A stretch of DNA of 64,000 bases from Adiantum capillus-veneris (GCA_014529385.2 CM043962.1:88563180-88627179), one strand, 5' to 3'; shown: positions 22,501-33,990, counted from the first letter of the stretch. Numbers and translations are program-made. Notes: a model not told the origin generated them from the sequence alone.

Positions 22501-22844
22501 CGGCTTGGCTGCATGAGAGATTGTGTGCACACCTACGGATAGGTTCGAGTCGGATAGTCTTTGTTTCATGCAGTTTTCGACGAAATGGTTATTTAATTAA
22601 TCATTTTTCTTCTCATAAGTATAGGTGCAGGTGATATTTAAAGTGTGTTTTGCTGATTTTTGATAAATTTCAGCAATTTGGCGGCGGAAAAGCTGGGAAG
22701 TGCAAGTTCTTCATTATATCTACTGATTTTTGACAAAATTAGTGAATTTCTTATTGAATTGTTGATTTTACCTTAAAATTCAGCATATGGTATACTTTTG
22801 AATCTCTCTGTAAATCCCTCTCTCTGTAAGTCTCTCTGCGCGAA

Positions 22845-22845
<1 letters not shown>

Positions 22846-22888
<43 letters not shown>
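22846..22888. repeat. (GA)n microsatellite in the element C leader
   Basis: About 43 bp of AG dinucleotide lies between PBS and gag. It may be part of the element itself, so other C copies could have spread it. Confidence 0.93.
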
Positions 22889-22894
<6 letters not shown>

Positions 22895-23370
22895 CAAGAA
22901 GAGAGAGAGAGCCAGCGTGGCCTCTCGCGTGGGTTGCAAGCCCTTTCTCTCTCCACGCGGCATCAATTTGCCAGCGCTGCCTTCGCAAGCTAATCCACGC
23001 TGCACGTTTTTTTTTATGCTATCTCACTTAATAAGCCTTGGCTTATTTTTAATCAAGTGACCTTTTTTTAAAGGGTGGCCAAGGCACTTTGGTTTTTTTT
23101 TTTAAAAAAAGGTATGAAAGTTGCAATTTATTAAAAACCCACTTATACAAACCTGTAGAGCTTACAGAAACCTCAAATTTGCTTCTCCTGCTTCTCTCAA
23201 AAGTCTACTCTCTCTCACCTGCTCGCGCTCCCGCGCCCCCGCCATCACCTGCTTGTGTTCAGACGCTCACGCGGACGCGTAGAGCTCTTCAAACTTCAAC
23301 TTTTCGTGATCGAGAAGTGTAGAAAAGCCTCAGTTTTCTGTGAATTTTTCAGTTTTTCACGCACTTCGCC

Positions 23371-24145
23371 ATGGATTCCTCCAGCTCAGATGTGCAGCGT
23401 GACGACGCGCCAGGTAACATCCAAATTCCATTCACGCATGCTCTCTACACATGGATTACAAGCACTTTCCAGAGTTTCGACGAGCATGTTACCGCTTTGG
23501 AAAACGCGAATGTTCAGACGAACCCTCGCTTGGCCTCTCTTGAAGGGGTCGTACAGGGGCTCGGTTCTCGACTTTCTACTCTCGAAAGTATGGCTCAGTC
23601 GACGACTGCGCGTATTTCCGAGGGGGAAACCCATCTCCAACAATTGTGGATGCAGATTGCTGCTTTTGGGCGTTCACAGGGTGGTCCGACTGCCACCATT
23701 CCATACAAAACTACAAATTTCTCAGGTAAAGAGAAGGAGTGTACGGAATTGGCCGTAAATAACTGGCTGCACCAGTGGACCACATACTTTGATCTCCATG
23801 GAGCATGATGAACGGAGGATTCAGACGATTCCTCTCTATCTGCGCAGTAAGGCGCTTACCTAATGACGTGACATGACAGAGAAGCCTACGACGTGGGCTG
23901 ATTTTTGTGTGAAATTCAAGAGAGATTCCGCTAAAATGGACCCTTTTGAAAGCTTATGCCAAATTGCAGAGTCTTTCGATGAAAACTCTGTCGTTTGATA
24001 AATATACGACAGCTTTCAAAGAGGCGCTCACCTTCTGTAAGGTGGATTCTACGCACGCTGTGCACATGTATCTGCTGGGATTGCATGAGGACTACCGTTG
24101 GGCCTTAATTAAGGATAAAGCCCCGACTGACGTCAAGATGCAGTG
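23371..24145 (+). pseudogene. Element C Gag (broken)
   Basis: A start at 23371 (MDSSSSDVQRDDAP) opens 145 codons that include a coiled-coil-like stretch, then FSGKEKECTELAVNNWLHQW, the start of the retrotransposon Gag core. The frame stops at 23808 and resumes in another frame at 23811 and again at 23946 (LSFDKYTTAFKEALTF, MYLLGLHEDYRWAL). At least one frameshift and nearby stops separate these pieces. Confidence 0.85.
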
Positions 24146-25144
24146 GCAAAGGCCAAGACGTTCCATTTGATAAATGGAGCGAATTATGAGAAGAAAAGAA
24201 TTGCAGATTATCAATCCGGTGAGGGTGCTTCGAGGAAGCGACCCCGATTCCAGCATAAGTCCAAATCACCGCCGAGATCTTCTCAGGAGAAGAAGAAAGC
24301 CAGAAATGCTTCAGTTGCTGATGCAGTGAAGAAAGGGGCTTGCTTCGGATGTGGCCAGACGGGTCACCAAATCAAGGATTGCCCCAAGAAGAAAAAGACG
24401 CAGAAATCGCAAGGCCGTCCTTCGGTTCAGATTCACGAGATCTCAGGTAACTCTGATGTTGTTCAAGTTGAAATCCATCATTTAGCGCACAGTTCATGCA
24501 CTAATTGTACTTTTAGCACCAAAGTGTTTGATAAGCACGATCTTCTCCGTTTCCCCGAGAAGATCAATGGTCACGACGTGACCGTACTCCTTGATAATGG
24601 AAGCTCACACAATTTTGTGGATGCAAAATTGGTGCAGAAACTGAGCCTGCGGATGCGGGATAGTGACCATGAGTATCCCTTGAAGATGGCTCGTGGCGTG
24701 GATATGGATGTATGGAATCGGATGGTTCCAGACTTGTCGCTCGAGCTGGTTGATTACAAAGAGAACTTGGATTTCCACATCATGCGCTTGGACAGAGCAG
24801 ATGTTATTTTAGGGCTTCCATGGTTTTATGATAAACAAGACTCATTGTATATAGACTATGTACATCACTCTCTTGTTTTTGTTAAGCAGAACATTCCTCA
24901 TGTATCTGTGTCGCTTTGCAATCAGAAGTCTGTAAATAATGGTTTTGCAATACCAGTTGTTACTGCTTTGGAAATGTATAAAGAAATAAAGTCTTCTGAT
25001 ATTGACTTTTATCAATGTGTACCATCTGCTTGGTTTGATTTATTAGTGCTTGGTACTTTTGTCACTGAATTTCGTAAAAATGTTTCATGTTCTTTTGTTG
25101 AACTTGGGATTTTGACGAATCCAACCTTATCCGAGAAATCATGA
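24143..25144 (+). pseudogene. Element C nucleocapsid and protease region
   Basis: The frame carries a CCHC zinc knuckle (CFGCGQTGHQIKDC) near 24343-24384. The protease follows with VLLDNGSSHNFVDAKL, where the usual D-T/S-G reads D-N-G, then RADVILGLPWFYDKQ. Asn at the Thr/Ser position is unusual. The open frame ends at 25144, and the next segment (DVFPDDLRPGLPPSRG, the linker before RT) lies in a different frame. Confidence 0.88.
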
Positions 25145-26530
25145 CTGATTTCAAGGATGTTTTTCCTGATGATCTACGTCCTGGCTTGCCGCCTTCGAGA
25201 GGAGTAGATCATGGCATTGAGTTGGTGGCTGGTAGTCAGCCCTTCTCAAAGCAACCCTATCGGTTTAGTAAAACCGAGGAGGACGAGATTCAATGAGACA
25301 ACTGAAGGATTATCTCGACAGGGGTTTTGTACGGCCTAGCAAATCCCCGTGGGGAGCGCCAGTGCTACTTTCTCGAAAGAAGGATAACACTATGCGCTTC
25401 TGCGTGGATTACAAGGGGTTGAATAAGCTCACTGTCAAGAACAAGTATCCGCTCCCGCGCATGGACGATCTGATAGATCGGCTCCATGGAGCGTTGTATT
25501 TTACGAAGATAGACCTGCGATCAGGCTATCATTAGATACGGATCAAACTGGAAGATATTCCTAAGACAGGCTTCCATACGCGTTATGGTCACTACGAGTT
25601 TTTGGTCTTGCCTTTTGGTTTGACCAATGCTCCAGCTACGTTCTAGCAGATGATGAATGATCTGCTGAGACCATTTTTAGGCAACTTCGTTGTTGTATTT
25701 CTCGATGATATCTTGATCTATAGCCGAAGTTTGTCTGAGCACCTAGTGCATATACGCATTGTTCTCGAAGTACTGAGAACTGAGAAGCTTTACGATAAGG
25801 CTTCGAAGTGTGAATTCTTTAAAAAAGAGCTTCTGTACTTGGGTCACATCATTACTCGCGATGGAATTTGTGTTGCCCTGAAAAATTGGATAAAGTGCGA
25901 AATTGGCCTATTCTGAAGAATGTGCGCCGAGTAAAGTCCTTTTTAGGCTTTACTGGATTCTTTCGCAAGTTTATCAAGGATTACTCTAAAGTTGTTGCTC
26001 CGCTTACGCAACTTTTAAAAGGAGGGATGAAAGGGCCGAAGACTTCGGATCCTCGTCGTAAAGGTAATCCCCCTGTTGTCTGGAATGAGCGTCTCAACGA
26101 GAGCCTTCGGACACTAAAGCACTTGGTGACTACTGCGCCAATATTGCACATTGTGGATCCTATCAAACCGTTTGTGGTTGAAATGGATGCTAGTGATTAT
26201 ACTATTGGTGCGGCGTTATACCAGGATGGACGTCCTGTTGCGTTTGAAAGTAAGAAGCTTTCTGACGCTGAGATGCGTTATCCAACGTATGAAAAGGAGC
26301 TTTACGTCGTAGTCCTCGCCCTGAGGAAATGGCGGCACTACTTGTATGGCTCTACGTTTGTTGCATGGACAGATCATCATTCCTTGCGCTATATCTGTGA
26401 TCAGGGTGATCTCAGAGGCCGGAAGGCTAGATGGGTTGAGCTTATGCAAGAGTTTGACTTTGAGATCCGTTATAGAAAAGGATCCAGTAATCGAGTTGCC
26501 GATGCGCTCAACAGGATTCTAAGGTTAATG
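25145..26530 (+). pseudogene. Element C reverse transcriptase and RNase H (broken)
   Basis: RT motifs are [64 protein letters not shown] and VVFLDDILIYS, the last being the catalytic site. In-frame TAG codons interrupt at 25533 (after SGYH) and about 25645. RNase H has FVVEMDASDYTIGAAL, YEKELYVVVLALRKW and TDHHSLRYI. A frame change occurs near 25890. Confidence 0.9.
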
Positions 26531-28044
26531 TCTTATCTATGGCTGAAATCTCGACGGATTTCTATCTCTCTCTCAGAGGGCTATGTCGTTCCGATGGCCA
26601 TTTTGGCAAGATATGGAACGAGGTCGAAGCGGGGCATGACTCACATACAGGCTTGGGTGGTCCGGAGACCCAAGTGAGTCGTATTGGAGAGACGAGACAG
26701 CGACAATATTCCATTAGAGGTGGACTATTGTTCAGAAATGGTAAAGTCTGCGTGTCGGAAATCGATGAGATTCGACAAAGGATTTTGTGCGAATGCCACG
26801 ATGTTCCTAGCGCTGGGCACCCAGGCATCCAAAGAACTTTGGCTTTGGTCAAACGATATTTCTATTGGCCAAGAATGCGCTCTTACATAGAGAGCTATGT
26901 GAAGAGATGCGCTCAGTGTCAAGTCAATAAGGCAGAGCGCCTTACGAAAGCTGGCCTGCTACACCCATTGGAAATCCTAGATGCCAAGTGGCAGAGTATT
27001 TCCATGGACTTCATCATTGGTTTGCCAAATACTAGTCGGGGCAATGACGCTATTTGGGTTGTGGTCGATAGACTCACAAAAATGGCGAAGTTTATACCAA
27101 TGAAGTCGACAGTAAAAAGCCATGAGTTGACGGTTTTATTTGTCGATCAACTTTATAAGCTGTATGGTCTCCTAGAGGATATCGTCAGTGATCGAGATAC
27201 TAAGTTCATTGGCCGATTTTGGCGAGATGTCTTTGCTCACCTTTGGACGAAGTTGAGTATGTCGTCTTCTGACCATCCTGAGTCCGACGGACAAACTGAG
27301 AGGATGAATCAGATGTTAGAGGACATGTTGAGAGCCTATGTCTCTCATAGGCAATCTGACTAGGAAAGGTATCTTCCACAGTTAGAGTTTGCCTATAATA
27401 GTAGCAAGCATTCTGCTATTGGATTAAGCCCGTTCATGCTGATGTATGGATTTGAGCCTAAATCCCCGATTTCTATTGGCTTAGAGAAAGTCAAGGAACG
27501 CCAAGCTCGTGATTTCCTGTATGACATGCAGGAAATGCTCGCATTGGCTAAGGATAGTATAAGAACGGCTCGTGACCGAGTCACTACTTATGCTAATCAA
27601 AAGAGGTCTCCAAGGACTCTAGATGTGGGACAATGGGTTTATCTGAAGATACTCAAGGATTCCAAGACTATGCGAACAGGAAAGCATTATAAGCTTTCAA
27701 CTAGATATTGTGGTCCGTTCCTGATCACAAAGAAAATTGGCCAAGTTGCCTACAAACTGGCTCTTCCTTCGGATGTTAGTGTACATCCGGTGTTTCATGT
27801 CAGCAAAGCCGACGTTGTTGTGCCTATCGAGGAAAATGTATGGCAAGATATGCAAATTGAGTATATTCCTCGAGAACCAGAAGGAGTTTTGGATCATCGT
27901 ACCCGTCATTCGCGCCAAAAGGCTTATGACGAGTACTTAATTAAATGGAAGGGTCAATCTGAAAGGTTTGCTACTTGGGAGCCTGTTAGAGCTTTGAAGG
28001 CTCAGTATCCCCACTTCATTGATGAGGACATCAATGGTTCTTAA
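26531..28044 (+). pseudogene. Element C integrase with chromodomain (broken)
   Basis: The zinc finger is H...H...CAQCQ (near 26800-26930). The core has MDFIIGLP (first Asp), VSDRDTKFIGRFW (second) and HPESDGQTERMN (Glu). A TAG at 27361 interrupts. The C-terminal part has FHVSKADVV and a chromodomain, EGVLDHRTR...YLIKWKGQ...ATWEP, ending at 28044 just before the polypurine tract. Confidence 0.9.
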
Positions 28045-28055
28045 GGGGGGAAGTA

Positions 28056-28440
28056 TGTTATGTCCCGCTCATAGGAGAGGGGATCTAGCCCAGATACCAT
28101 CGGGATGGGCGTCCAGTGTCCGGGCGGACGTAGTGTGAACCTGGCCAGTGTGGCCGGCCATTATTATAAAAGGGAGGCCAAGGCCTCATTTACAGTTATC
28201 GACCCCCACTGGCAGAGTGCCAGTGGTTAGCCCGCGAGGCTAGGAGTGCGCGAGGTCACCTCGAGGAGGTGAGGCCGGGTGGTATGGGACGCTCGGTCTT
28301 ACAGGTGCACGCCTACGTCCTCGGACGCTGGCCCTAGCACGGGGGAGCTGCCGGATGGTGGCTATGGTCGGGTGGTTCGTCCGACGCGTATCTGTAGGCG
28401 GTCTGTGTAGCCGGGAGATACTTTCTCTTCGTTCGTTTCA
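28056..28440 (+). mobile_element. Element C 3' LTR (385 bp)
   Basis: It begins TGTTATGTCCCGCTC after the polypurine tract and ends CTTCGTTCGTTTCA. CATCC (28441-28445) is the target duplication. Confidence 0.95.
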
Positions 28441-28575
28441 CATCCCCTCCTTTTCAAAGTGAGGTACTGGTACCGAACTCTATGGCGTCGAGGGAGATCG
28501 CCAATAGCATCTGGAATCTTGGAAGGAACTCTTCGCCGGCCCACTTTGATGTGTGGGTCGTGCGGTACTTGAACT

Positions 28576-29949
28576 TCATAAAGGTCTGCAACGCTTGCTT
28601 TTTGGGCCGCGCCGAAAGCGACACAAAGTCTTCTGTGGCTCCTTCGCTGCTTCAACTTCGTCTAGAGTCATGCTTCTTTCTTCTTCAAGAATCTCCATGG
28701 CTGAAAATTCATGAAACCACTTCCAACACAGAACCATGAACATATCTATTCCATGTAAAGTGAGTGGAAAAAATCTTGTCTTCTCTAAAGACTGTGTATG
28801 CAATGTAGATGAACAAAGAGACGGAGTGCCAACCCGTTCACCACACACACGCAAACAATGAGATCGAATCTTTCTCTTTTGATTTAGAGCAATCAACTGT
28901 GGCAATTCACAACGGAAATGCCCATGCTTAGTGCTCATACTTTCATGTGCTCTTTCTACAACTGTGTCATGGCAAGGAAGAGACATGGAACGTGACTTCC
29001 TTGAATGCATACTTTTCAGCTTTTCATGACCAATCCGCATACGTTCGTGCTCATTCATGAGTGAAACGTGCTCAACATACAATATGTCATGCCTAATAAA
29101 AGGGATCACATAAAGACGCTGACTAAAATACAGGAAACGATCACGAATGAAACACTCGAACAATGCGTGCGTATCAATCATGCGAACACATAATACTTCG
29201 TGTGATGGTTCTTTGGACCTAGGCTCGAGAGCCAAGATCGGTTCTTCCTGAATGATCGAATCGTCCTGTGGGGGTCCTTTGGACCTCGACTTGAAAGCCA
29301 AGATCGGTTCTTTGTGATTGATCGAATCTACAACGAGGTTAGCTTCGCTAGAAAAAGCATCCACTAGCACATCATCCTTGTGAACAATCACATCATCTTC
29401 ATGCAACTCATCATGCTTGTGAGAAATCACATCTTGATCATGCAAATCATCATGCTTGTGAGAAATCACATCTTGATCATGCAAATCATCATGCTGGTCA
29501 GTGTCATCTAAATCAGCATGCTCATCATTATCATTCAATTCATCATGCTTATTATCATGTAAATCCTGTGTGTCATGCTTGGGAGAAGAAGAGACAGAGA
29601 GAGTCTCCTTTTCCCGAATCTCTTGCAGCTGTGCCTGAGCTTGAGAAACGAGTTGCATGAACTCTTTCATGTGTTGGTCGCTCATTCCTTTGACGGCGGC
29701 TGCGATTCTTTCTTGGTGTCTGCGCTCCATTTCTGCTTTTCTTTCTGCTCTTCTTTCTACGTTTCTTGCTTCCCGTTCTAAGTTTCTTTTTATAAACATC
29801 CGGTCCAACTTCTCCATAGGAGTTAGTGCAATTCTTGTCGTAGATGGGGAAGGGTCAGAAAAATCTCCTGGTGGGGACAATTCTTCTTCGCCTCTCTCAT
29901 GCTCATCACCTCCAAGCGAAGTATCCATTCCGCTTCGAGTGATGACCAT
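28576..29949 (-). CDS. B3 ORF: Gag N-terminus fused to a His/Asp-rich linker and an unrecognised conserved region
   Basis: This is an uninterrupted 457-codon frame on the minus strand starting MVITRSGMDTSLGG. Residues about 60-115 are charged (RNLEREARNVERRAERKAEM) and likely coiled coil. Residues about 125-205 are His/Asp-rich with tandem copies of DDLHDQDVISHKH. From about residue 255 onward comes a region shared with B2 and B4, with CVRMI...HALFECFIRD, FLYFSQR..VIPF.RHDIL, SMSLPCHDTV, LPQLIALNQK and LCWKWFHEFS. I do not recognise it. Compared with B4, the capsid core, nucleocapsid and protease are missing, so this is an internal-deletion derivative. An extra base near 28600 changes the last residues relative to B2. 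No RT, RNase H or integrase. It may supply a structural or packaging protein, but the function is unknown. Confidence 0.7.
   Translation of the reverse strand: MVITRSGMDTSLGGDEHERGEEELSPPGDFSDPSPSTTRIALTPMEKLDRMFIKRNLEREARNVERRAERKAEMERRHQERIAAAVKGMSDQHMKEFMQLVSQAQAQLQEIREKETLSVSSSPKHDTQDLHDNKHDELNDNDEHADLDDTDQHDDLHDQDVISHKHDDLHDQDVISHKHDELHEDDVIVHKDDVLVDAFSSEANLVVDSINHKEPILAFKSRSKGPPQDDSIIQEEPILALEPRSKEPSHEVLCVRMIDTHALFECFIRDRFLYFSQRLYVIPFIRHDILYVEHVSLMNEHERMRIGHEKLKSMHSRKSRSMSLPCHDTVVERAHESMSTKHGHFRCELPQLIALNQKRKIRSHCLRVCGERVGTPSLCSSTLHTQSLEKTRFFPLTLHGIDMFMVLCWKWFHEFSAMEILEEERSMTLDEVEAAKEPQKTLCRFRRGPKSKRCRPL
29400..29580. repeat. Tandem repeat inside the B3 ORF (39-bp unit)
   Basis: A 39-bp unit with AAATCACATCTTGATCATG and CATCATGCTTGTG is repeated with few changes, followed by more degenerate copies. 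It encodes the His/Asp-rich repeats. B4 carries related but differently arranged repeats near 50760-50900, so copy number varies within the family. Confidence 0.85.
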
Positions 29950-30445
29950 TCTGCAATCGTGGGTTCTTGTGGGTTCTTAAGTTACGAGGAACTTGGGTTC
30001 TTGAGGGTCTTGGGTTCTGAAGTTCACGAGGAACTTGGGTTCTTGGGGGTCTTGGGTTCTTAAGTTCACGAGGAACTTGGGTTCTTGAGGGTCTTGAGGT
30101 TCTTGAGGGTTTTCTTTCGCTTGCAATCTGTGTTTGAGAAGGATCTTCTCTTCACCCGAGTTCTACTCCTTTCCGCGGGCGCACCCCTTGGTGGCCTTGC
30201 GCTAACACCAAGGTTGCTTTTTCTCACCTCATGTCGATTGGCCGGCCGCTAAGTGCACGGTCCGCTCTCAATGAGTGACATGAGACAAGGGGAGGCTAGA
30301 CAAGCCCTTCTTTCCTGGGATTCCTGTCACTCTTGAAAAACACGATAAGGATTCGACTCGCCCAAGCGAACTTGGGTTCGTGTGACCGCAACAAGCAAAA
30401 AAAATTTTGTGGTTCTTTCCTTGAGTGATACAGAACACTGCCAAA
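29950..30445 (-). other. B3 leader with a minisatellite
   Basis: Between PBS and ATG there is about 500 bp of leader. Next to the ATG (29957-30115) lies a tandem minisatellite made of CTTGGGTTCTTAAGTTCACG and GAGGAACTTGGGTTCTTG variants (plus-strand sequence). A related array is at the same place in B2 (about 32556-32670). The rest contains a GGCCGGCC site and a stretch conserved between B2 and B3. Confidence 0.75.
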
Positions 30446-30458
30446 GCTCTGATACCAA
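30446..30458 (-). other. Primer-binding site of B3
   Basis: Minus-strand TTGGTATCAGAGC lies directly inside the 5' LTR end (CACCTTACA|TTGG). It is the initiator tRNA-Met type. Confidence 0.92.
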
Positions 30459-31278
30459 TGTAAGGTGAACCGGAATGAATGTTTGCGCTTTGCTCAAGAT
30501 GAGTGCTCCGAACTGTGCTCAAGGTTCCTTTTGTTCTTATGGAAGGTAGAGCCTTCTGTTCTTAATGAGAGAATGCTATGATCACAAAGTGGATGGACAC
30601 TGTGCGTGCAAGTGTATGAGATTGAGAGATAGAGAGAGAAGAGAGATACGACACCAGAGACTGTTGTAAAACCCTCCGCCGAAGGGCCCACTCTCGTCGG
30701 CGAGAGTGGTCTACTTATGATTTCACAATCTGGTACAAATGAATGCAAGTGACCGATGCAAGTCTATTCTATGTCGATGATGACGACAGGGATGATGAAG
30801 TGGACCTAAAGGCTGAAATCTGCAATCTTTCTACTGCTGTCCAAAAACGCTATGGGCTGAAATCTGTGACTGAGCCAAAAACGCTGATTTGGGGGCTGTT
30901 TTTGGTGGTTCCTTGACGCTGAAAATCTGCAGTTTAATGGCTGAAAACTGAGGTCTTACTGGGGCTGAATCTGCTACTGTTTCATGGGCTGAATCTGCTA
31001 CTGCTTCATGGCTGAAAAACGCTGATGCAATGCCTCCAAAAACGCTAGCAAAGTTGGTCCTTGCAAAAACGCTAGGTGGTTGTGTACTGTGGCGATGCAA
31101 ATCTGATGATCATGCTGTGTGCAACCAGAGGATATGCATCTACACTAAGTGACTGGGCATGCACGATCTACAAATAGACTCACAAAAAGTGCCAGATCAC
31201 TTCTAATCTAGACTGACTGAACCGTGATCATGCTGTAGCTTGTCCACGGACACATAGGGTTGGATGTGTCACGTGACA
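30459..31278 (-). mobile_element. B3 5' LTR (820 bp)
   Basis: In sense orientation it runs from TGTCACGTGACACATCC (31278) to GGTTCACCTTACA (30459). ATCGC at 31279-31283 is the target duplication. Confidence 0.93.
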
Positions 31279-31283
31279 ATCGC

Positions 31284-32547
31284 CAACAACGTCTGGAATC
31301 CTATGAAGGACTTTTGGCCGATGCGTGGGTCATGCGATACTTGGAACTTCATAAAGGTGTGCAACGCTTGCTTCTTTGGGCCGCGCCGAAAGCGATACAA
31401 AGTCATTTGTGGCTCCTTCAATGCTTCAACTTCGTCTATAGTCATGCGTCTACCTTGTTTAAGAATTTCATAGGATGAAAATTTTTGAAACCACTTCCAA
31501 CACAAAAACATGAACATACCCATTCCATGTAGAGTGACTTGAAAAATTCTAGTCTTCTTTAAAGACTGTGCATGCAATGTAGATGAACATATAGACGGAG
31601 TGCCAAACCGTTTATCAAACACACGCAAACAATGAAATCGAAACTTGTCTTTCTGATCTAAATCTATCAACTGTGGCAATTCACAATGGAAATGCCGATG
31701 CTTGATGCTCAATGCTTCTTGTGCTCTTTCGGATACTGTGTCATGCCAAGGAAGAGACATGGAATGTGAATTCCTTGAATGCAAACATTTCATCTTTTCA
31801 TGAGTAATCCGTATACATCCATGCTCATTCATGAGTGAATTGCTTTTATCGTACAATATGACATGCCTATGAAAAGGGATCACATAAGGATGGTGACTAA
31901 AATAGAGGAAACCATCACGAATGAAACACTCGAACAATGCGTGCTGACTAATCATGCGCACACATAATACTTCTTGAGGGGGTTCTTGGAACCTCGACTT
32001 GAGAGCCAAGATCGGTTATTCGTGATTCACCGAATCTGCAGTGAGGTTAGCTTCACTAGAAAAAGCGTCAACGAAACCATCATCCTTGTGAACAATCACA
32101 TCTGTATCCTGCAAATCATGAATAATCACATCATTATCATGCAAATCATGTGTGTCGTGCTTTGGAGAAGACAAGATTGAGAGAGTCTCCTTCTCTTGAT
32201 TCTTTTCAATCGGCGCTCGCACATTAGGAAATAGTAGGACCAACTCTTGCATGCTGCGCTTCACGCTCTAACCGTCTTTCTTCGCGCTCGTGATCCAATT
32301 CGGCTATTATTTCTTCATTGTGCTCATGCTCTATGGTTGCCATTCTTTCTTCGTGTTACGCTTCGTGTTGTCTCATCATGTCCATCATCGTCTTGACCAA
32401 AGCCTCCATAGGATGTGGTGCAATCATTGGCATAGATTGGGAAGGGGGAGAGTCAGAAAAACCTCTTGGTGGGGAAAATTCTTCTTCGCCGCCTCCATGC
32501 TCATCACCTCCATGCGAAGTATCAATTCCGCTTTGGATGATGACCAT
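31284..32547 (-). pseudogene. B2 ORF remnant (Gag N-terminus, linker, conserved C-terminal region)
   Basis: On the minus strand, 32547-32356 encodes the Gag start (MVIIQSGIDTSHGGDEHGGG), 32264-32016 the linker, and 32009-31284 the unrecognised conserved region (CVRMISQHALFECFIRD, RFRRGPKK). The reading frame is broken between the pieces. Its last codons run into B3 LTR sequence because B3 interrupts it. The His/Asp-rich section is shorter than in B3. Confidence 0.75.
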
Positions 32548-33000
32548 ACACTGAAGTCTTGGGTTCTTAAGTTCACGAGGAACTTCGGTTCTTGTGGTTC
32601 TTGGGTTCTTGGGGGTCTTGAGGGTCTTGGGTTCTTGAGTCCTTGAGTTCTTGAGGTTCTTCTTTAGCTTGCAATCTGTGTTAGAGAAGGATCTTCTCTT
32701 ACCCGAGCTCTTCTCTTTCCCGCGGGGGCACCCCTTGGCGGCCTTGCGCTCACACCAAGGTTGCTTTTTTCTACCTCACGTCGATTGGCCGGCCGCTAAG
32801 TGCACGGTCAGCTCTCAATGAGTGAAAAGAGAAACAAGGGGAGGCTGGACAAGCCCTTCTTTCTTGGGTTTCCTGTCACTCTTCAAAAACACGATTAGGA
32901 ATCGACACGCCCAAGTGAACTTGGGTTACATGCGACCACAACAAGCAAAAAAAATAATTCTTGTGGTTCTTTCCTTGAGTGATAAGGAACATTGCCAAAG

Positions 33001-33013
33001 CTCTGATACCAAT
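33001..33013 (-). other. Primer-binding site of B2
   Basis: Minus-strand TTGGTATCAGAGC directly follows the end of the B2 5' LTR (CACTTTACA|TTGG). Confidence 0.9.
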
Positions 33014-33559
33014 GTAAAGTGCAGCGGAAGTGAATGTTGAACTTTGCTCAAGATGAGTGCTCCGAACTGTGCTCAAGGGTTCGTTTTAACAATGGAAGGG
33101 AGAGCCTTCCGTTCCTTTAGTGAGAGAGTGCAAATGATCACAAACAAAGTGGTAAACACTATGAATGAAGGTGTTGAGACTTAGAAGTAGAGAGAAGAAT
33201 ACGACACTAGAATGTTGTCAAACCCTCCTCCGAAAGTCCCACTCTCTATGGCGAGAGCGGTCTACTATTGATTGCACAAATCTCTACAATGCTATGGACT
33301 TGCCGACGATGTTGACGACGACGACGACGACGACGAGACGGGCTGAAATCTGAAAACTCTAAGGGCTGAAATCTGCAAATCTTGGATCTGCTGAATTGTG
33401 ACTCTATGTCGGTGACGACGGCGATGACGACGATGACGCGTTGAAAGAGTGTACCTCATGACACAACCGGTGGCAGCCAAGAGGGACACAATCCCTGGAG
33501 GACCGCTTGGGGGGAGAGGCTTTTGACCGTAATTCCGCACCAACGGTATGAAACACTTA

Positions 33560-33990
33560 CCCAGTGGAAGGGGTGACGGTGACGGCTTGAGACCAGAACC
33601 TAGACTGGTGGATTGTGAAACGGGGGACGGGTGAGGTGAGGCGACGAGTTCCCCTGACCCACTTCATTTCACGATTCACCAGCGGATGGGTGTTTCATAT
33701 AGCTGAGGTTGGTGGGTTGAAGGCGCTCCCTGTGTAACCTTTCCGCTGGCCCCCCCCTTGACTCATGGAGAGAGTAAACTCCAAACTAAAGGGGTGGCGG
33801 TGATGTCCTGAGACGGACTAGTGGGTTGTGAAACGGGGGACGGGTGAGGTGAGGCGACGAGTTCCCCTGACCCACTCCATTTCATGATTCACCCTCCCTC
33901 GGGGCGGTGCCAATGTCACCCTCCACGGAACAGTCAACGCTTGTGGAAGGGTGGGTGCGCTGTGAAACGGGAGACGGGTGAGGTGAGGAT
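33560..33990 (+). repeat. Tandem repeats in the LINE K 5' region
   Basis: A unit of about 214 bp, with GTGAAACGGGGGACGGGTGAGG and GACGAGTTCCCCTGACCCAC, occurs at about 33560-33680 and 33785-33900. A partial third copy begins near 33962. Repeated 5' monomers recall the promoter monomers of some LINEs. Confidence 0.8.

Larger units (their letters stand above)
22103..28440 (+). mobile_element. Element C: full-length chromovirus nested in B3
   Basis: 5' LTR 22103-22488, PBS from 22489, leader with a (GA)n tract (22846-22888), Gag, zinc knuckle, protease, RT, RNase H, integrase, chromodomain, polypurine tract (AAGGGGGGAAGTA ending 28055), and 3' LTR 28056-28440. The 5-bp CATCC is duplicated at 22098-22102 and 28441-28445. 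The two LTRs differ at roughly 14 sites by eye (about 96% identity), and most differences are C/T or G/A. The coding region has several in-frame stops and frameshifts, so it is a dead copy. Confidence 0.95.
21301..31278 (-). mobile_element. B3: complete B-family LTR element nested in B2
   Basis: 5' LTR 31278-30459 (820 bp), PBS 30458-30446, leader, a 457-codon open frame (29949-28576), polypurine tract next to 28446-28457, and 3' LTR 22099-21301 (799 bp). The flanks are perfect ATCGC duplications (21296-21300 and 31279-31283). Chromovirus C is inserted at the junction of polypurine tract and 3' LTR. The LTRs differ mainly by a short internal duplication of a GCTGAATCTGCTACT-type unit in the 5' copy. 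Confidence 0.93.

Noticed and set aside
29400-29580. CRISPR-like array
   Set aside because: The direct repeats are contiguous, coding and without unique spacers, and the genome is a plant. They are protein-coding tandem repeats.
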